Both the position numbers and the translations under genes were made by a program. The notes below the pieces were generated by a model. It did not search any database. It was not told the DNA's origin and worked only from the letters and a program-made list of their open reading frames with translations. 21,856 nt of DNA from DASXMX01 sp036794395 (lineage in GTDB: Bacteria > Planctomycetota > Phycisphaerae > Tepidisphaerales > Tepidisphaeraceae). This document shows positions 1 through 8,756 of this stretch, one piece after another. The stretch covers positions 1-21,856 of the forward strand of contig DAIRGS010000107.1 in NCBI GenBank assembly GCA_036794395.1. The letters are read 5' to 3'. Positions within the stretch are counted from its first letter, which is position 1. Each line of letters begins with the position of its first letter.

Positions 1-424
1 CAATTCGGCGAGTTGGTTTTCCCACATCTCACCCGGCGCCGGACCCGCGGCTGCCACAACCACGGGTTAGAAACCCGTGCCACGTAAATGCAATGGCGCG
101 GGATCGCGCACGATCATTTAGAGCAACGGGACGTAATTCCAATAGCGAAATAAGCCGTGCAAAAACGGACGTCGCGAAGAGACGCGACAAACACGGAATT
201 GCACGATTCAATCCACTTATCGAATAATCCTACCCAGACCCGTTATCCGTTAAACAACGAGCGTTGGTTGCAACCCGCATGGCCGGCAGGCCCTAAGCGG
301 CAAAGGTCTTGTTGAACTTCAAAAGCGGGAGATCGCTAGACAGTGGCTGATTGGCGCGGTTCAACTCGGACGTTCCCCCCAATTTGTCCGACCCCAAAAC
401 GCGGGGTAGGTTTCAACCAAGGAA
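1..424. other. Intergenic leader region, no gene recognised
   Basis: No convincing coding sequence is seen on either strand; the short open frames lack protein-like composition. The stretch holds one palindrome (61-79). Immediately before the first gene there is a purine-rich AAGGAA that touches the ATG at 425, which is closer than a normal Shine-Dalgarno spacing. The promoter of the downstream gene is presumably here, but no clear -10/-35 pair can be named. The upstream gene lies outside the window. Confidence 0.6.
61..79. repeat. Short palindrome CACGGGTT-AGA-AACCCGTG
   Basis: Perfect 8-base arms flank a 3-base loop. The motif resembles a dispersed 'cacgggtt...aacccgtg' palindrome that I associate with planctomycete and related genomes. 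It could act as a hairpin terminator for an upstream gene outside the window, but no T-tract follows it. Only one copy is seen here, so calling it a repeat family rests on recall rather than on this sequence. Confidence 0.45.
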
Positions 425-3400
425 ATGCGACGTAAGACCTTTTGTAAAAGCCGCTCACATCGATCGACCATTGAACGGCTGGAAAGCCGTCAACTTCTTG
501 CCGCGCATATTGTTGGGAGCCCGACGGTTTATGCCACGATTCAGGCAGCCGTGGACGCGGCGACCGCGCATGCGGTGATTACCGTGGATGCCGGGAGCTA
601 CCCGGAACTGGTTGGCATTAACAAGTCGATCACGATTCGCGGGGCACAGACAGGGGTGGATGCACGATCGAGCGCCCGGGCCGCCTCGCCTTTGGCGGAG
701 TCGGTCGTTACCGGGGAAAGCGTTGGCCTAAGTACCAGCTCGGGTTTCTACATCGTGGCCAACGATGTGACGATTGACGGGTTCACGGTTCAGGGGAACA
801 CCAGCGCGGGGATGTATGGGGCGGGGATTGTAATTGGGCCGAACGTGGCCGGCACGCACATCATCAACAATGTGCTTCAGAACAACATTTCGGGGCTGTA
901 TCTGTCCAACAGCAGCACGACCGATCCAGCCGTCATCCAATACAACGTATTTAGAAACAACAACAATGACGGGCCCAACGGCGGCCGGGGGATTTACAGC
1001 GATGCGAGCGTTTCGGGCGGGAAGCTCACGAACGTGACCATCGACTCGAACTTCTTCTTAAATAACTTTGGCGGCGACGAAACGACCACGCTTGAAGCGG
1101 CGATCGGGCTGGAATCGCTCACGCCTAATGCCCAGTCCAATATCCGCATCACCAATAACGTGATGGAAGGGAATGGCAAAGCGGTTTTGGCGTACAACGC
1201 GACCGGGCTGACGATCACCGGGAATACGGTTACGACGATCCACGATCAGTGGAGCGGGGCGCTTCGGTTTGAGGGCGGGGTGACTAATGTCACGATCACG
1301 GGGAACAACCTTTACGCCAATACCGGGCCGGCCATTCATATCGATGAGAAGACGATCCCCGTGACCAGCTCGGGATTCGTGGTTACCGGAAATAATTTCT
1401 ACGGTAACTCCAGCGCGTACGGCAACCCAGCCGCAGGTTTTATCGTCAACGGATCTGGGGCGTATACCGGAACGCTTGATGCGCGCAATAACTGGTGGGG
1501 CAATGCGGACGGGCCTTCTGGGGAACTTTCGGGCGGCGGCGATGGGTTGTTCATGAATGGGAATTCGGTGCTCTATTCGCCCTGGAGCACCACGCCGTCG
1601 GTGAGTCGCGACACGGCCTTTAATGGGCTGGCGGCAGTTGTTGGTGTGCCGATCCAGATGGAAGATTTTAACCAGGGCGGACAGGGGTTTGCGTATTCAT
1701 CGGGTAATTCAAGCAATCCAGGGGGCGACGTTTATCGCAATACGGGAGTTGGAATCAGCGCGACGGGCGATGTCGATGGCGCTTACAACGTCGCATTTAC
1801 CGCTGCCGGGCAGTGGCTTGATTACAGCGTGAACATCGCGACGGCGGGCACGTATCGCATCGATCTTCGGCTGGCCAGTCTGCAAACGACCGGGGGAACG
1901 TTTCACATCAATCTCGATGGGGTGAACGTCACAGGAACACTCACAGCGCCGAACACGGGCGGATGGCAGACCTACCAGACGTTTTCGAGCGGGGCGTTTT
2001 CGATCTCAGCCGGCACGCACATCCTGCGGCTGGTGATGGATGGCAACGGCAGCGGCGGCGCGATTGCCAACTTCAACTGGTTTCAGATCAGCACTTCGCC
2101 GATGCCGTCGGTTCCGCAGAATTTCTCAGTGACCGCGGTTTCCGGCACGGAACTGGACCTGGCGTGGTCGCAGAGCGGCAACGTCATCGATCACTTCACG
2201 ATCTATCGCCAGACCGGAGCGGGGGCATTTGTGCAGCTTGCACAGTTGAGCGCGGGCACGACCACTTACAAAGACATGGGCCTGGCGGCCAATACGAGCT
2301 ATGCGTATAAAGTAATTGCAACCAATAGCGCGGGCGATTCACTGCCGGCCGGGCCGGTCTCGGCGGTTACGCCCATCCCGCCGGGCGCGCCGACGAATCT
2401 GCGAGTCACCAGCATCGGGGCGACCATGGTAACTTTGTCATGGCAGGCGCCGGCGAATGTAACCGGGTATCAGATCACGCGGCAGATCGGAGCGGGTTCG
2501 CCGCAGGTGGTGGGCACACTGGCGGCTGGCGCGACGAGCTTCAGCGACAGCGGGCTGGTGGCGGGGTCGGTTTATCAGTATGTCGTGACGGCTTCGAATG
2601 TGTCGGGCACGGGGGCGGGGAGCACATTGAGCGTTACAACCCTTCCGTTAGCACCTACGGGGCTGACGAGCATGAGCAGCCAGAATCAAATCAGCCTCAG
2701 CTGGACTGCCAGCGCCAGCGCAACTCGATACAACATTTACCGCGGCACCTCGAGCGGTGCGCAGGGGGCGACGCCGATCGCGACGGGTATTGTCGGGACG
2801 ACCTACATCGATCCGTCGCTGGTGGGTGGGACAACTTATTATTACGTGGTGACGGCATTGAATGCCGGCGGCGAAGGCGCCCGGAGCGGTGAGACATCGG
2901 CCAAGATCATTGAGACAATCCCTGCCGCCCCGACAGGGCTGACAGCCGGCACTACACAGGGACAGGTGACGCTCAGTTGGTCGGCTAAATATGGCGTGAC
3001 GAGCTATCGGATTTACCGCGGGACCAGCGCCGGCGCTGAATCAGCCACGGCCCTCGCCACAGGGGTGATCGGCACCAGCTACACGGATTTGAGCGGTGCG
3101 CCGGGCATCACGTACTTCTATCAGATCTCGGCGGTGAACGGGGCGGGCGAAGGGGCCAGGAGCGCCGAAACATCCGCGATTTTGCCAGTCGCGACGCCGA
3201 CAGGGCTAACGGCGCATGCCGATGAATCACGGATTACGCTCACCTGGGCGAGCGCCAGCAGCACGGCGACCTACCGCGTTTATCGAGGCACGACTTCAGG
3301 TTCGGAATCGGCCGCGGCAATCGCGACCGGGATGAGCGATACGACATTTGTCGATACCACCGCTGAAGTGGGCGTGGGGTACTACTATGTTGTTACGTCG

Positions 3401-4213
3401 TTCGACGGGGCACTGGAAAGCAGCCCCAGTCTTGAAGCGATGGCGACCGTGACCCCGCCGGTGCAGCAGTTCGAAGTGGTGAATACGTCCACGTTGAGTG
3501 TGAGCGTCAGCGGCGCATTTCCGGCGACGGTGTTGGCCGGGCAGAAGCTGAATGCGAAACAAACCATTTCAGTCTTGAACGATGGATCGGCGGCTTGGGC
3601 GGGTTTGGTCAATGGGTCGTTTTATCTCTCGACGGGCTCGGGGCTTGATGCGACTGCGATTGTGTTGCCGCGCAGTGTCGCAAAGAAGATCAAGCTTGCA
3701 GTGGGGCAGCATGCGGCAATGGCGTACAAGCTGGCCGGAATTCCGGCATCGGTTCCGGCGGGAACCTATCATCTAGTCTTTCAGATGACCGACTCGTCTG
3801 GTGGAATTGCGACAGCGGTTTCGGGAGGAACGATCACCGTCGCGCCGGCGACAATCGACCTGTCCGGCGCGTTTTCAAAGGTTCCCGTGACCGCGGCCGC
3901 TGGAAAGAAGCTGAGCTTTACTTTTTCCATCACCAACCATGGCAACACCACGCTGAGCGGGATGCTCCCGCTGGAGATTGACGCCAGCGCCGGGGGAAAA
4001 TCAGACTCTTTTGTGACGCTCGGTCAGCTGGGTAAGGCGATGAAACTTGCGGCTGGAAAAACGGCGCGGGTGACGTTGAGTCTGCCAGTTACATCAGACA
4101 TGCCCGAATCGTCTTATCTGACGATGCGTCTCGATCCGGCCAATGCGCTGGGGGATGCGAATCCGGGGGATAATTCGTTTACGTCGTTGCAGCCGATCGT
4201 GATTAAGTTGTGA
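425..4213 (+). CDS. Exported parallel beta-helix / CBM6 / FN3 / CARDB-like multidomain protein
   Basis: Product of 1262 aa. The N-terminus has a basic segment followed by ERLESRQLL (about residues 18-26), the planctomycete LEPR-XLL leader found on large exported proteins; there is no classical hydrophobic signal. Residues about 30-395 are rich in 'ITGNN/NVTI' steps, typical of a right-handed parallel beta-helix (pectin-lyase-like fold). Residues about 408-556 form a CBM6-like carbohydrate-binding module with QWLDYSVN and a TYRIDLRLAS-type strand. Five fibronectin type III domains start near residues 560, 652, 741, 832 and 922; the last three share YRGT(S/T)(S/A)G. Two CARDB/NEW3-like beta-sandwiches (about 1017-1262) end the protein. 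A role in binding or cleaving polysaccharide outside the cell is inferred; no catalytic residues can be assigned. ATG 425 is the first start after an in-frame TAG at 407. Confidence 0.9.
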   Translation: MRRKTFCKSRSHRSTIERLESRQLLAAHIVGSPTVYATIQAAVDAATAHAVITVDAGSYPELVGINKSITIRGAQTGVDARSSARAASPLAESVVTGESVGLSTSSGFYIVANDVTIDGFTVQGNTSAGMYGAGIVIGPNVAGTHIINNVLQNNISGLYLSNSSTTDPAVIQYNVFRNNNNDGPNGGRGIYSDASVSGGKLTNVTIDSNFFLNNFGGDETTTLEAAIGLESLTPNAQSNIRITNNVMEGNGKAVLAYNATGLTITGNTVTTIHDQWSGALRFEGGVTNVTITGNNLYANTGPAIHIDEKTIPVTSSGFVVTGNNFYGNSSAYGNPAAGFIVNGSGAYTGTLDARNNWWGNADGPSGELSGGGDGLFMNGNSVLYSPWSTTPSVSRDTAFNGLAAVVGVPIQMEDFNQGGQGFAYSSGNSSNPGGDVYRNTGVGISATGDVDGAYNVAFTAAGQWLDYSVNIATAGTYRIDLRLASLQTTGGTFHINLDGVNVTGTLTAPNTGGWQTYQTFSSGAFSISAGTHILRLVMDGNGSGGAIANFNWFQISTSPMPSVPQNFSVTAVSGTELDLAWSQSGNVIDHFTIYRQTGAGAFVQLAQLSAGTTTYKDMGLAANTSYAYKVIATNSAGDSLPAGPVSAVTPIPPGAPTNLRVTSIGATMVTLSWQAPANVTGYQITRQIGAGSPQVVGTLAAGATSFSDSGLVAGSVYQYVVTASNVSGTGAGSTLSVTTLPLAPTGLTSMSSQNQISLSWTASASATRYNIYRGTSSGAQGATPIATGIVGTTYIDPSLVGGTTYYYVVTALNAGGEGARSGETSAKIIETIPAAPTGLTAGTTQGQVTLSWSAKYGVTSYRIYRGTSAGAESATALATGVIGTSYTDLSGAPGITYFYQISAVNGAGEGARSAETSAILPVATPTGLTAHADESRITLTWASASSTATYRVYRGTTSGSESAAAIATGMSDTTFVDTTAEVGVGYYYVVTSFDGALESSPSLEAMATVTPPVQQFEVVNTSTLSVSVSGAFPATVLAGQKLNAKQTISVLNDGSAAWAGLVNGSFYLSTGSGLDATAIVLPRSVAKKIKLAVGQHAAMAYKLAGIPASVPAGTYHLVFQMTDSSGGIATAVSGGTITVAPATIDLSGAFSKVPVTAAAGKKLSFTFSITNHGNTTLSGMLPLEIDASAGGKSDSFVTLGQLGKAMKLAAGKTARVTLSLPVTSDMPESSYLTMRLDPANALGDANPGDNSFTSLQPIVIKL

Positions 4214-4252
4214 TTTGCTTTGTTGAAATCCTCCATGAGACGAACTGTCCCT

Positions 4253-4595
4253 GTCATCCTGGAGCGAAGCGAAGGATCTGATAGCCAGCGCGCATTGCAC
4301 TGTCGGAGATCCTCTTCTCCCTCCACCGGTATGCCCGGGGGAGGGTTGGGGAGGGGGCGTGGGTCGATAAACCTAACTTTTTGTCTCGAAATTCTGAAGC
4401 GTCTCGACCGTTTCCATGCGAGCATCTACTGGGCACCAAAAAAACCCCCTCCCTACCCTCCCCCGGACGTACCGGTGGAGGGAAAAAAGAAGCATCTTTT
4501 GGAGTGATGGGAGGGAGTCAGGAGCGGCCTCGAGAACTGTCGCGCACCCAGCGAACCGTTCGACTAACAGATCCTTCGCTTCGCTCAAGGATAAC
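4253..4595. repeat. Outer inverted repeat, GCGAAGCGAAGGATCT family
   Basis: The left arm is 4253-4279 and the right arm 4569-4595. Reverse-complementing the right arm gives 25 identities in 27 positions with the left. The shared core is GAGCGAAGCGAAGGATCT. From memory, this motif recurs in intergenic DNA of many planctomycetes and acidobacteria. Its function is unknown. Confidence 0.8.
4318..4483. repeat. Inner inverted repeat, CCCTCCACCGGT...GGGGGAGGGTTGGGG family
   Basis: The left arm 4318-4357 and right arm 4445-4483 match as reverse complements, with about three substitutions and one extra G. Each arm is a C-rich block, then ACCGGTA, then a G-rich block. The arms resemble the palindromic repeats at 16357-16383 and 16601-16625 and probably belong to the same broad REP-like class. 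Confidence 0.75.
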
Positions 4596-4658
4596 AAGAT
4601 CAAGGATGTCACGGAGTCGTAATGATGGCGATCTATTCACGACAAAGTGTGTTGGCAT

Positions 4659-6932
4659 TCACGGCTGAAGGGCAAGACGTTCGTGATACGCCTGCGCGTA
4701 GATCGCCTCGATATCTCGTGCAAATTCCGCAGCTTTCATGAGGGGGGATTCTTGCAGGCGGTTTCTGAGGCCATTTCGCAAGTCTGCCAGGAGTGGAAGG
4801 TCATTGGCGAGAGTGGTGGCCAGTTCAACGTACTTCTCAGGACTGTCGGCGACCCATTCGGATAATCCAACATTTGTAAGAATGCTTTTCCCGGCCCGCG
4901 AAACGGCGGTGGCTCCGGCGAGGCTTACGACCGGGACGCCCATCCACAGCGCGTCGCAGGTGGTGGTGCCGCCGCCGTAGGGGTAGGGATCGAGAGCAAT
5001 GTCGATCTGGTTATACAGTTCGAGGTAGGGGACGAGGCGATTAAAGCCGACGAACTGGAGACGACCCGGCTCGATGCCGTCGCGGGTGAATTGATCGATG
5101 ACCGACTGGCGGTGGCTTCCTTCGTGGGAATGGAGGATCAGGCGCGAAGATGGAATTGATTTCAGCAGGCCGCCCCAGACGGTGAGCATTTGGGGGGTGA
5201 CTTTGGAGAAGTTGTTCAGGCAGCCGAAGGTGACGTGGCCTGCCGTGGTGGCGGGAAGCGGGCCAACCACGGGTGAGTTTTCGGGCGCGGGGTAGCACCA
5301 GTAAGCGTGCGGGAGGCGGAGGGTCTTTTCGGAATAGACCGATTCATCCGCGCCGGGCGGATCGAGGTGGGGATCGGTGATTCGGTAATGCATGGTCTCA
5401 AGGCCGGTGGTACTGCAATAGGCCAGGTAGGTGATCTGAACCGGCGCGGGCCGGCGGGCGAAGGCAAGTAGCCGGCCGCCTTTGAGATGCATCGCCAGAT
5501 CCACCAGCACATCGATTTGATCGGATCGAATCAGTTGCGCAAGCTGCTCGTCGGAAAGGCCGGCCGTGCTACGCCACACATCCGCGCCGGTTTTAAGCTG
5601 CTCGGTGATGGCATCGGGCGAAGCGACATCGGTGTAGCAGTAGATCTCGAACGCGGCCAGATCGTGATGCGCCATGAGCGGCAGCATGAACCGACCTACC
5701 GGATGTTCACGGAAATCGGGCGAGACGTATCCGATGCGCAACTTTCGGCCCTGCGCGCTGGACATGGGCGGGGATTGTGTCGCGGCGGCGAGGGTGTGGG
5801 CGAAGCGGGCATTCCATTTAATGTGCTCGTCGTAGAGCTGGTGGGGCCCATGGTCGGGATGAAAATGCAAAGCGTAGAGCAGATTTCCGGCGACGCGTGA
5901 ATCACTGGAGAGCGCGACGGCCCGCCGGTAGCTGGACAGCGCTTCTTCGAGATGTCCGGCGTGCTTTAAGGCGTTGCCCAGATTGTTGTGCGCCTCGGCA
6001 TAATCAGGGCGTTGAATCAGGGCCTGGCGATACGCGGCAATCGCATCGTCGAGTTTGCCGGTGTCGAGAAGGACGTTGCCGAGGTTGTTGTACGCCTCGG
6101 GGAAGTTGGCCCGCGATGCCACGGCCTGGCGGTAAACGCCGATTGCTTCATCGGCTTTGCCGGTGGACTCAAGCGCGTTGCCCAGGTTGTTGAACGCATC
6201 AGGGTATTCCGGGCGGAGGGATAGAGCCTGGCGATACGCGGCGATTTCCTGATCGCGATCCCCCGTATCGCGCAGGGCTTTTCCGAGGTTGTAATAGACT
6301 TCGGGAAAATCAGACTTGAGAGCCAGTGCCTGCTGATAGGCGGCAATTGCCTCGCCGGCCCGTCCTTTGTCTTTAAGTGCATTGCCGAGGTTGTTGTACG
6401 CATCGGCATTGTTGGGATTGATCGCGATGGCGGCCTGATAGGCCTCAATGGCGGCATCGAACTCGCCTTTTTCCTGGAGCGCTTTGCCAAGATTGTATTG
6501 CGCCTCGGAATTTTGCGGTCGCGCGGCAAGCGCACGGCGATACAGATCGATCGCCTCATCGTAACGATGCTTCTGCTGGAGCACATTCGCCAGATTGACT
6601 GACGCGTCGGGATCGCCCGGGTTCAGGACGAGCGCCTGGCGGAGGGCGTGAATGGCTTCATCGGCTTCGCCGAGCGTGGCGAGCATGACGCCCAGATTGC
6701 TGTGATAGTCGGCTGCGGCGGGACGCCCTTTGATCGCTCGACGGATGAGCGGAACGGCATCGGCCGCCCGGCCCACCTGAAACGCGAGCAGCGCGAGCAT
6801 GCGCAACGTCTCAGGATGCTCGGGCTGGTGGGCGAGGATCTGGCGATAAATGTTTTCCGCCTGTGGAAGCCGGCCAGCGTCGTGGTGTTGAACGGCTAGC
6901 GCGAGGGCCTGTTCGATGCTCATGGTCGCCAT
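4659..6932 (-). CDS. TPR-containing family 41 glycosyltransferase (O-GlcNAc-transferase/SPINDLY-like)
   Basis: Product of 757 aa with the standard family layout. Residues about 8-340 are nine to ten tandem TPRs (YNNLGNAL-type steps every 34 residues). A GT41 catalytic region follows, about 395-750. Family residues visible are DFREHP (H410, matching human OGT H498), the lysine of NNFSKV (K577, matching K842) and the nucleotide-sugar loop GGGTTTCDALW (655-663) with the conserved T and D. GT41 enzymes transfer a sugar from a UDP- or GDP-sugar to Ser/Thr of proteins, or to adhesins in some bacteria. Donor and target cannot be read here. The ATG at 6932 has GAGGA about 10 bases upstream; ATG 6923 is an alternative. 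It begins 12 bases after the likely stop of the ABC permease, so it is probably co-transcribed with that cassette. Confidence 0.92.
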   Translation of the reverse strand: MATMSIEQALALAVQHHDAGRLPQAENIYRQILAHQPEHPETLRMLALLAFQVGRAADAVPLIRRAIKGRPAAADYHSNLGVMLATLGEADEAIHALRQALVLNPGDPDASVNLANVLQQKHRYDEAIDLYRRALAARPQNSEAQYNLGKALQEKGEFDAAIEAYQAAIAINPNNADAYNNLGNALKDKGRAGEAIAAYQQALALKSDFPEVYYNLGKALRDTGDRDQEIAAYRQALSLRPEYPDAFNNLGNALESTGKADEAIGVYRQAVASRANFPEAYNNLGNVLLDTGKLDDAIAAYRQALIQRPDYAEAHNNLGNALKHAGHLEEALSSYRRAVALSSDSRVAGNLLYALHFHPDHGPHQLYDEHIKWNARFAHTLAAATQSPPMSSAQGRKLRIGYVSPDFREHPVGRFMLPLMAHHDLAAFEIYCYTDVASPDAITEQLKTGADVWRSTAGLSDEQLAQLIRSDQIDVLVDLAMHLKGGRLLAFARRPAPVQITYLAYCSTTGLETMHYRITDPHLDPPGADESVYSEKTLRLPHAYWCYPAPENSPVVGPLPATTAGHVTFGCLNNFSKVTPQMLTVWGGLLKSIPSSRLILHSHEGSHRQSVIDQFTRDGIEPGRLQFVGFNRLVPYLELYNQIDIALDPYPYGGGTTTCDALWMGVPVVSLAGATAVSRAGKSILTNVGLSEWVADSPEKYVELATTLANDLPLLADLRNGLRNRLQESPLMKAAEFARDIEAIYAQAYHERLALQP

Positions 6933-6944
6933 GGGCGACGATCC

Positions 6945-7405
6945 TCACCGATGGCGGTTGTAATGCAAGGCGGGGATCGCAAGGACGGGGCGAACCAGCG
7001 GAAGGAACAGAACGATCCCGCATACCACAAGCGCCAACGAATGACGGGCGCAAACGCCCCTAATGCCAACAGCACCCAGAACAGCACCACAACCGGCGGA
7101 TCGTAAAGCATTGGCACAAGAGCCAGCGACCGCGTCCGCACCGGAAACACGAACATGTGCCGCGGAAAAACAGACTCGGCCGTGGACAAGTCCGCGCCGC
7201 CGTACGTGACAAACCCCATCAGCACCGCCAGCCCGCTGATAAATGCCAGTCCCGCGATCATGCTGAGAATCGCGCGAGGGATGGGCGATAGCGCCGGCGC
7301 GATCAGCGGAATAACCAACGCCCCCGCAACGCTGGCCAACAAAATGGCGCGGGTTCGCAGCCAGAGCGCATACACAATCGACGAGGCTGGAGATTGGGAG
7401 TTCAT
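6945..7405 (-). pseudogene. ABC-2-type permease, short and apparently frameshifted
   Basis: The start is strong: GGAGGAGG at 7407-7414 just before the ATG, which overlaps the ATPase stop as ATGA. The first ~120 codons encode membrane helices (VAGALVIPLIAP; ILSMIAGLAFISGLAVLMGF) and VFPVRTRSLALVPMLY, a pattern seen in permeases paired with YtrB-like ATPases. Near 7037 the frame turns to non-membrane sequence (GSFCSFRWF) and runs to a stop at 6920, inside the next gene. The alternative frame from the same point reads LALVVCGIVLFLPLVRP and ends with HYNRHR at 6945, a sensible helix and tail. Losing one C in CGCCTT would explain the switch. Even when repaired the product is only ~153 aa, whereas such permeases usually run to several hundred, so an internal deletion after MLY is also likely. 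A draft-assembly error cannot be excluded for the single base. Confidence 0.7.
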
Positions 7406-8352
7406 TCCTCCTCCGAATTCTGAAGGCTTCCACCGGCACGCGCCACGAAAATTTCATCCAGCGTGACCGGCAGCCGCTCAACCACTTCCCCACCGACTGA
7501 AACCAGCGCCGAATCCAGACCCTCGGCTGGCGAGTCGACGATGGCCGTCCACTCCCGCCCCGCCCCTTCCCAGGTCAGCGCGCTATCGAGCCGCGGCGCA
7601 CTTTCGCGCGGTGAATCGAAACGAAGCGTCACACGGGCGTGCCGCCTGTGAATCTCCTCGGGCGTATCGCAGAACAGCACGCGCCCCGATTTAATCATCG
7701 CGATTTGATCGGACACGCGCTCCACTTCGGTAAGAAGGTGCGAAGAGAACAGCACCGTTCGCCCCTCGTCGGCAATGGTGCGGATGATCGCGCCGAGAAT
7801 GTCCCTGCGGACGATCGGATCGAGTCCGGAAGACGGTTCGTCAAGGACGAGCAAATCCGGGCGGTACGCCAGCGCGGTCACCAGCCCGGCTCGGGCGCGC
7901 TGCCCCTTGGAAAGGTCTTTCACGCGCTTCATGGGATCGAGCGCAAAATCCCGGCGTAGTTTTTCGGCATACGCCGCGTCCCAGGTGGGATAGAAGCCGG
8001 CGACATATCGCATCAGTTGGTGGATGCGCATCCAGCCCGGCATGTCGGGCTCTTCGGAGAGATAGCCGATTCGGGACAGAACCGGGACGGGGTCAGCCAC
8101 TGGATCGAGACCGAACACCCGAACCGTTCCGCACTGGGCGCGGAGCAGGCCGAGTACGTGGCGAATCAGGGTTGTTTTGCCCGCGCCGTTTTCTCCGACC
8201 AATCCGAGAACGGAGCCGGTCGGCACCTTGAGCGTGACGCGGTCAAGGGCGGCTTTCGAGCCGAAATGCCGCGAGAGGTCGCGGACTTCAACCGCCGCAG
8301 GAAGGATGGCATGCGGACTGGTCGATTCTGCGGTGCCGGTGGTTGCAACCAT
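7402..8352 (-). CDS. ABC transporter ATP-binding protein (YtrB-like)
   Basis: Product of 316 aa from ATG 8352. The frame stays open upstream to 8463, but that would overlap the regulator. AGGGAG at 8360-8365, seven bases before ATG 8352, fixes the start four bases after the regulator's stop. Nucleotide-binding motifs are complete: Walker A GENGAGKTT (53-61), signature LSKGQ (147-151), Walker B LLVLDEP (167-173), D-loop SGLD and H-loop His205 (SSHLL). The Q-loop position reads YLSEEPDMP, as in other YtrB/BcrA-type exporters. A C-terminal extension of about 90 residues may be regulatory. It should power efflux or membrane remodelling with the neighbouring permease, but that permease looks damaged, so its present partner is unclear. 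Confidence 0.93.
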   Translation of the reverse strand: MVATTGTAESTSPHAILPAAVEVRDLSRHFGSKAALDRVTLKVPTGSVLGLVGENGAGKTTLIRHVLGLLRAQCGTVRVFGLDPVADPVPVLSRIGYLSEEPDMPGWMRIHQLMRYVAGFYPTWDAAYAEKLRRDFALDPMKRVKDLSKGQRARAGLVTALAYRPDLLVLDEPSSGLDPIVRRDILGAIIRTIADEGRTVLFSSHLLTEVERVSDQIAMIKSGRVLFCDTPEEIHRRHARVTLRFDSPRESAPRLDSALTWEGAGREWTAIVDSPAEGLDSALVSVGGEVVERLPVTLDEIFVARAGGSLQNSEEE

Positions 8353-8356
8353 GAGA

Positions 8357-8752
8357 TCACTCCCTGGACGCCGCGGGCCGCATGATGTGGTCGCGCTGGC
8401 GTAGAAGATCGAGGATTTCGTCAATGGAGAAGTCGAGCTGCCGCGCCTCTGCCAGAAGCGCATCGATCCGTTCCGTTAAAACGCGCAGCCGTTCGCGACG
8501 AGCCATGCGCGAGCCGGCTTCCGATACGTAGGTGCCGTTGGTCCGGCGTTTTTCGACGACGCCGGCCACTTCCAGTTCGCGATAGGCGCGCGCCACGGTG
8601 TTGGGATTGATGGTGAGCTGCTCGGCCAGCGTGCGGATGGGGGGCAATTCCTCCCCCGCCGCCAGACGCCCCGCCGCCACCAGATATTTCACCTGGTTGA
8701 CGATCTGGAGGTAGATCGGGACGCCATCAGATTCGGAAAGGCGAAGCTGCAT
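8357..8752 (-). CDS. GntR-family transcriptional regulator, YtrA subfamily
   Basis: Product of 131 aa, the usual short length of YtrA-type regulators: a winged helix followed by only a small helical dimerisation tail. The N-terminal signature GVPIYLQIVNQVKYLVAAG leads into the helix-turn-helix ELPPIRTLAEQLTINPNTV and the wing residues RTNGTYV. The C-terminus (residues ~82-125) is helical and hydrophobic. Such regulators normally repress their own ABC-transporter operon and are released by cell-envelope stress or antibiotics. The layout fits: a palindrome lies five bases upstream of the ATG and the ATPase starts four bases after the stop. Confidence 0.93.
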   Translation of the reverse strand: MQLRLSESDGVPIYLQIVNQVKYLVAAGRLAAGEELPPIRTLAEQLTINPNTVARAYRELEVAGVVEKRRTNGTYVSEAGSRMARRERLRVLTERIDALLAEARQLDFSIDEILDLLRQRDHIMRPAASRE

Positions 8753-8756
8753 CGTT

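Larger units (their letters stand above)
4214..4658. other. Convergent intergenic region built of nested inverted repeats
   Basis: This 445-base stretch lies between the stops of two converging genes. Both strands are open over short stretches, but the sequence is repeat DNA rather than protein-like. It contains an outer inverted pair (4253-4279 / 4569-4595) enclosing an inner pair (4318-4357 / 4445-4483). Transcripts from either side could fold into large hairpins, so a role as bidirectional terminator is plausible but not shown. Confidence 0.75.

Noticed and set aside
351..578. Plus-strand 75-codon frame overlapping the start of the first gene
   Set aside because: It overlaps the LEPR-XLL leader in another frame and is Arg/Pro-rich without recognisable features.
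8353..8463. N-terminal extension of the ABC ATPase to 8463
   Set aside because: It would overlap the regulator by over 100 bases; the AGGGAG site and family length favour ATG 8352.
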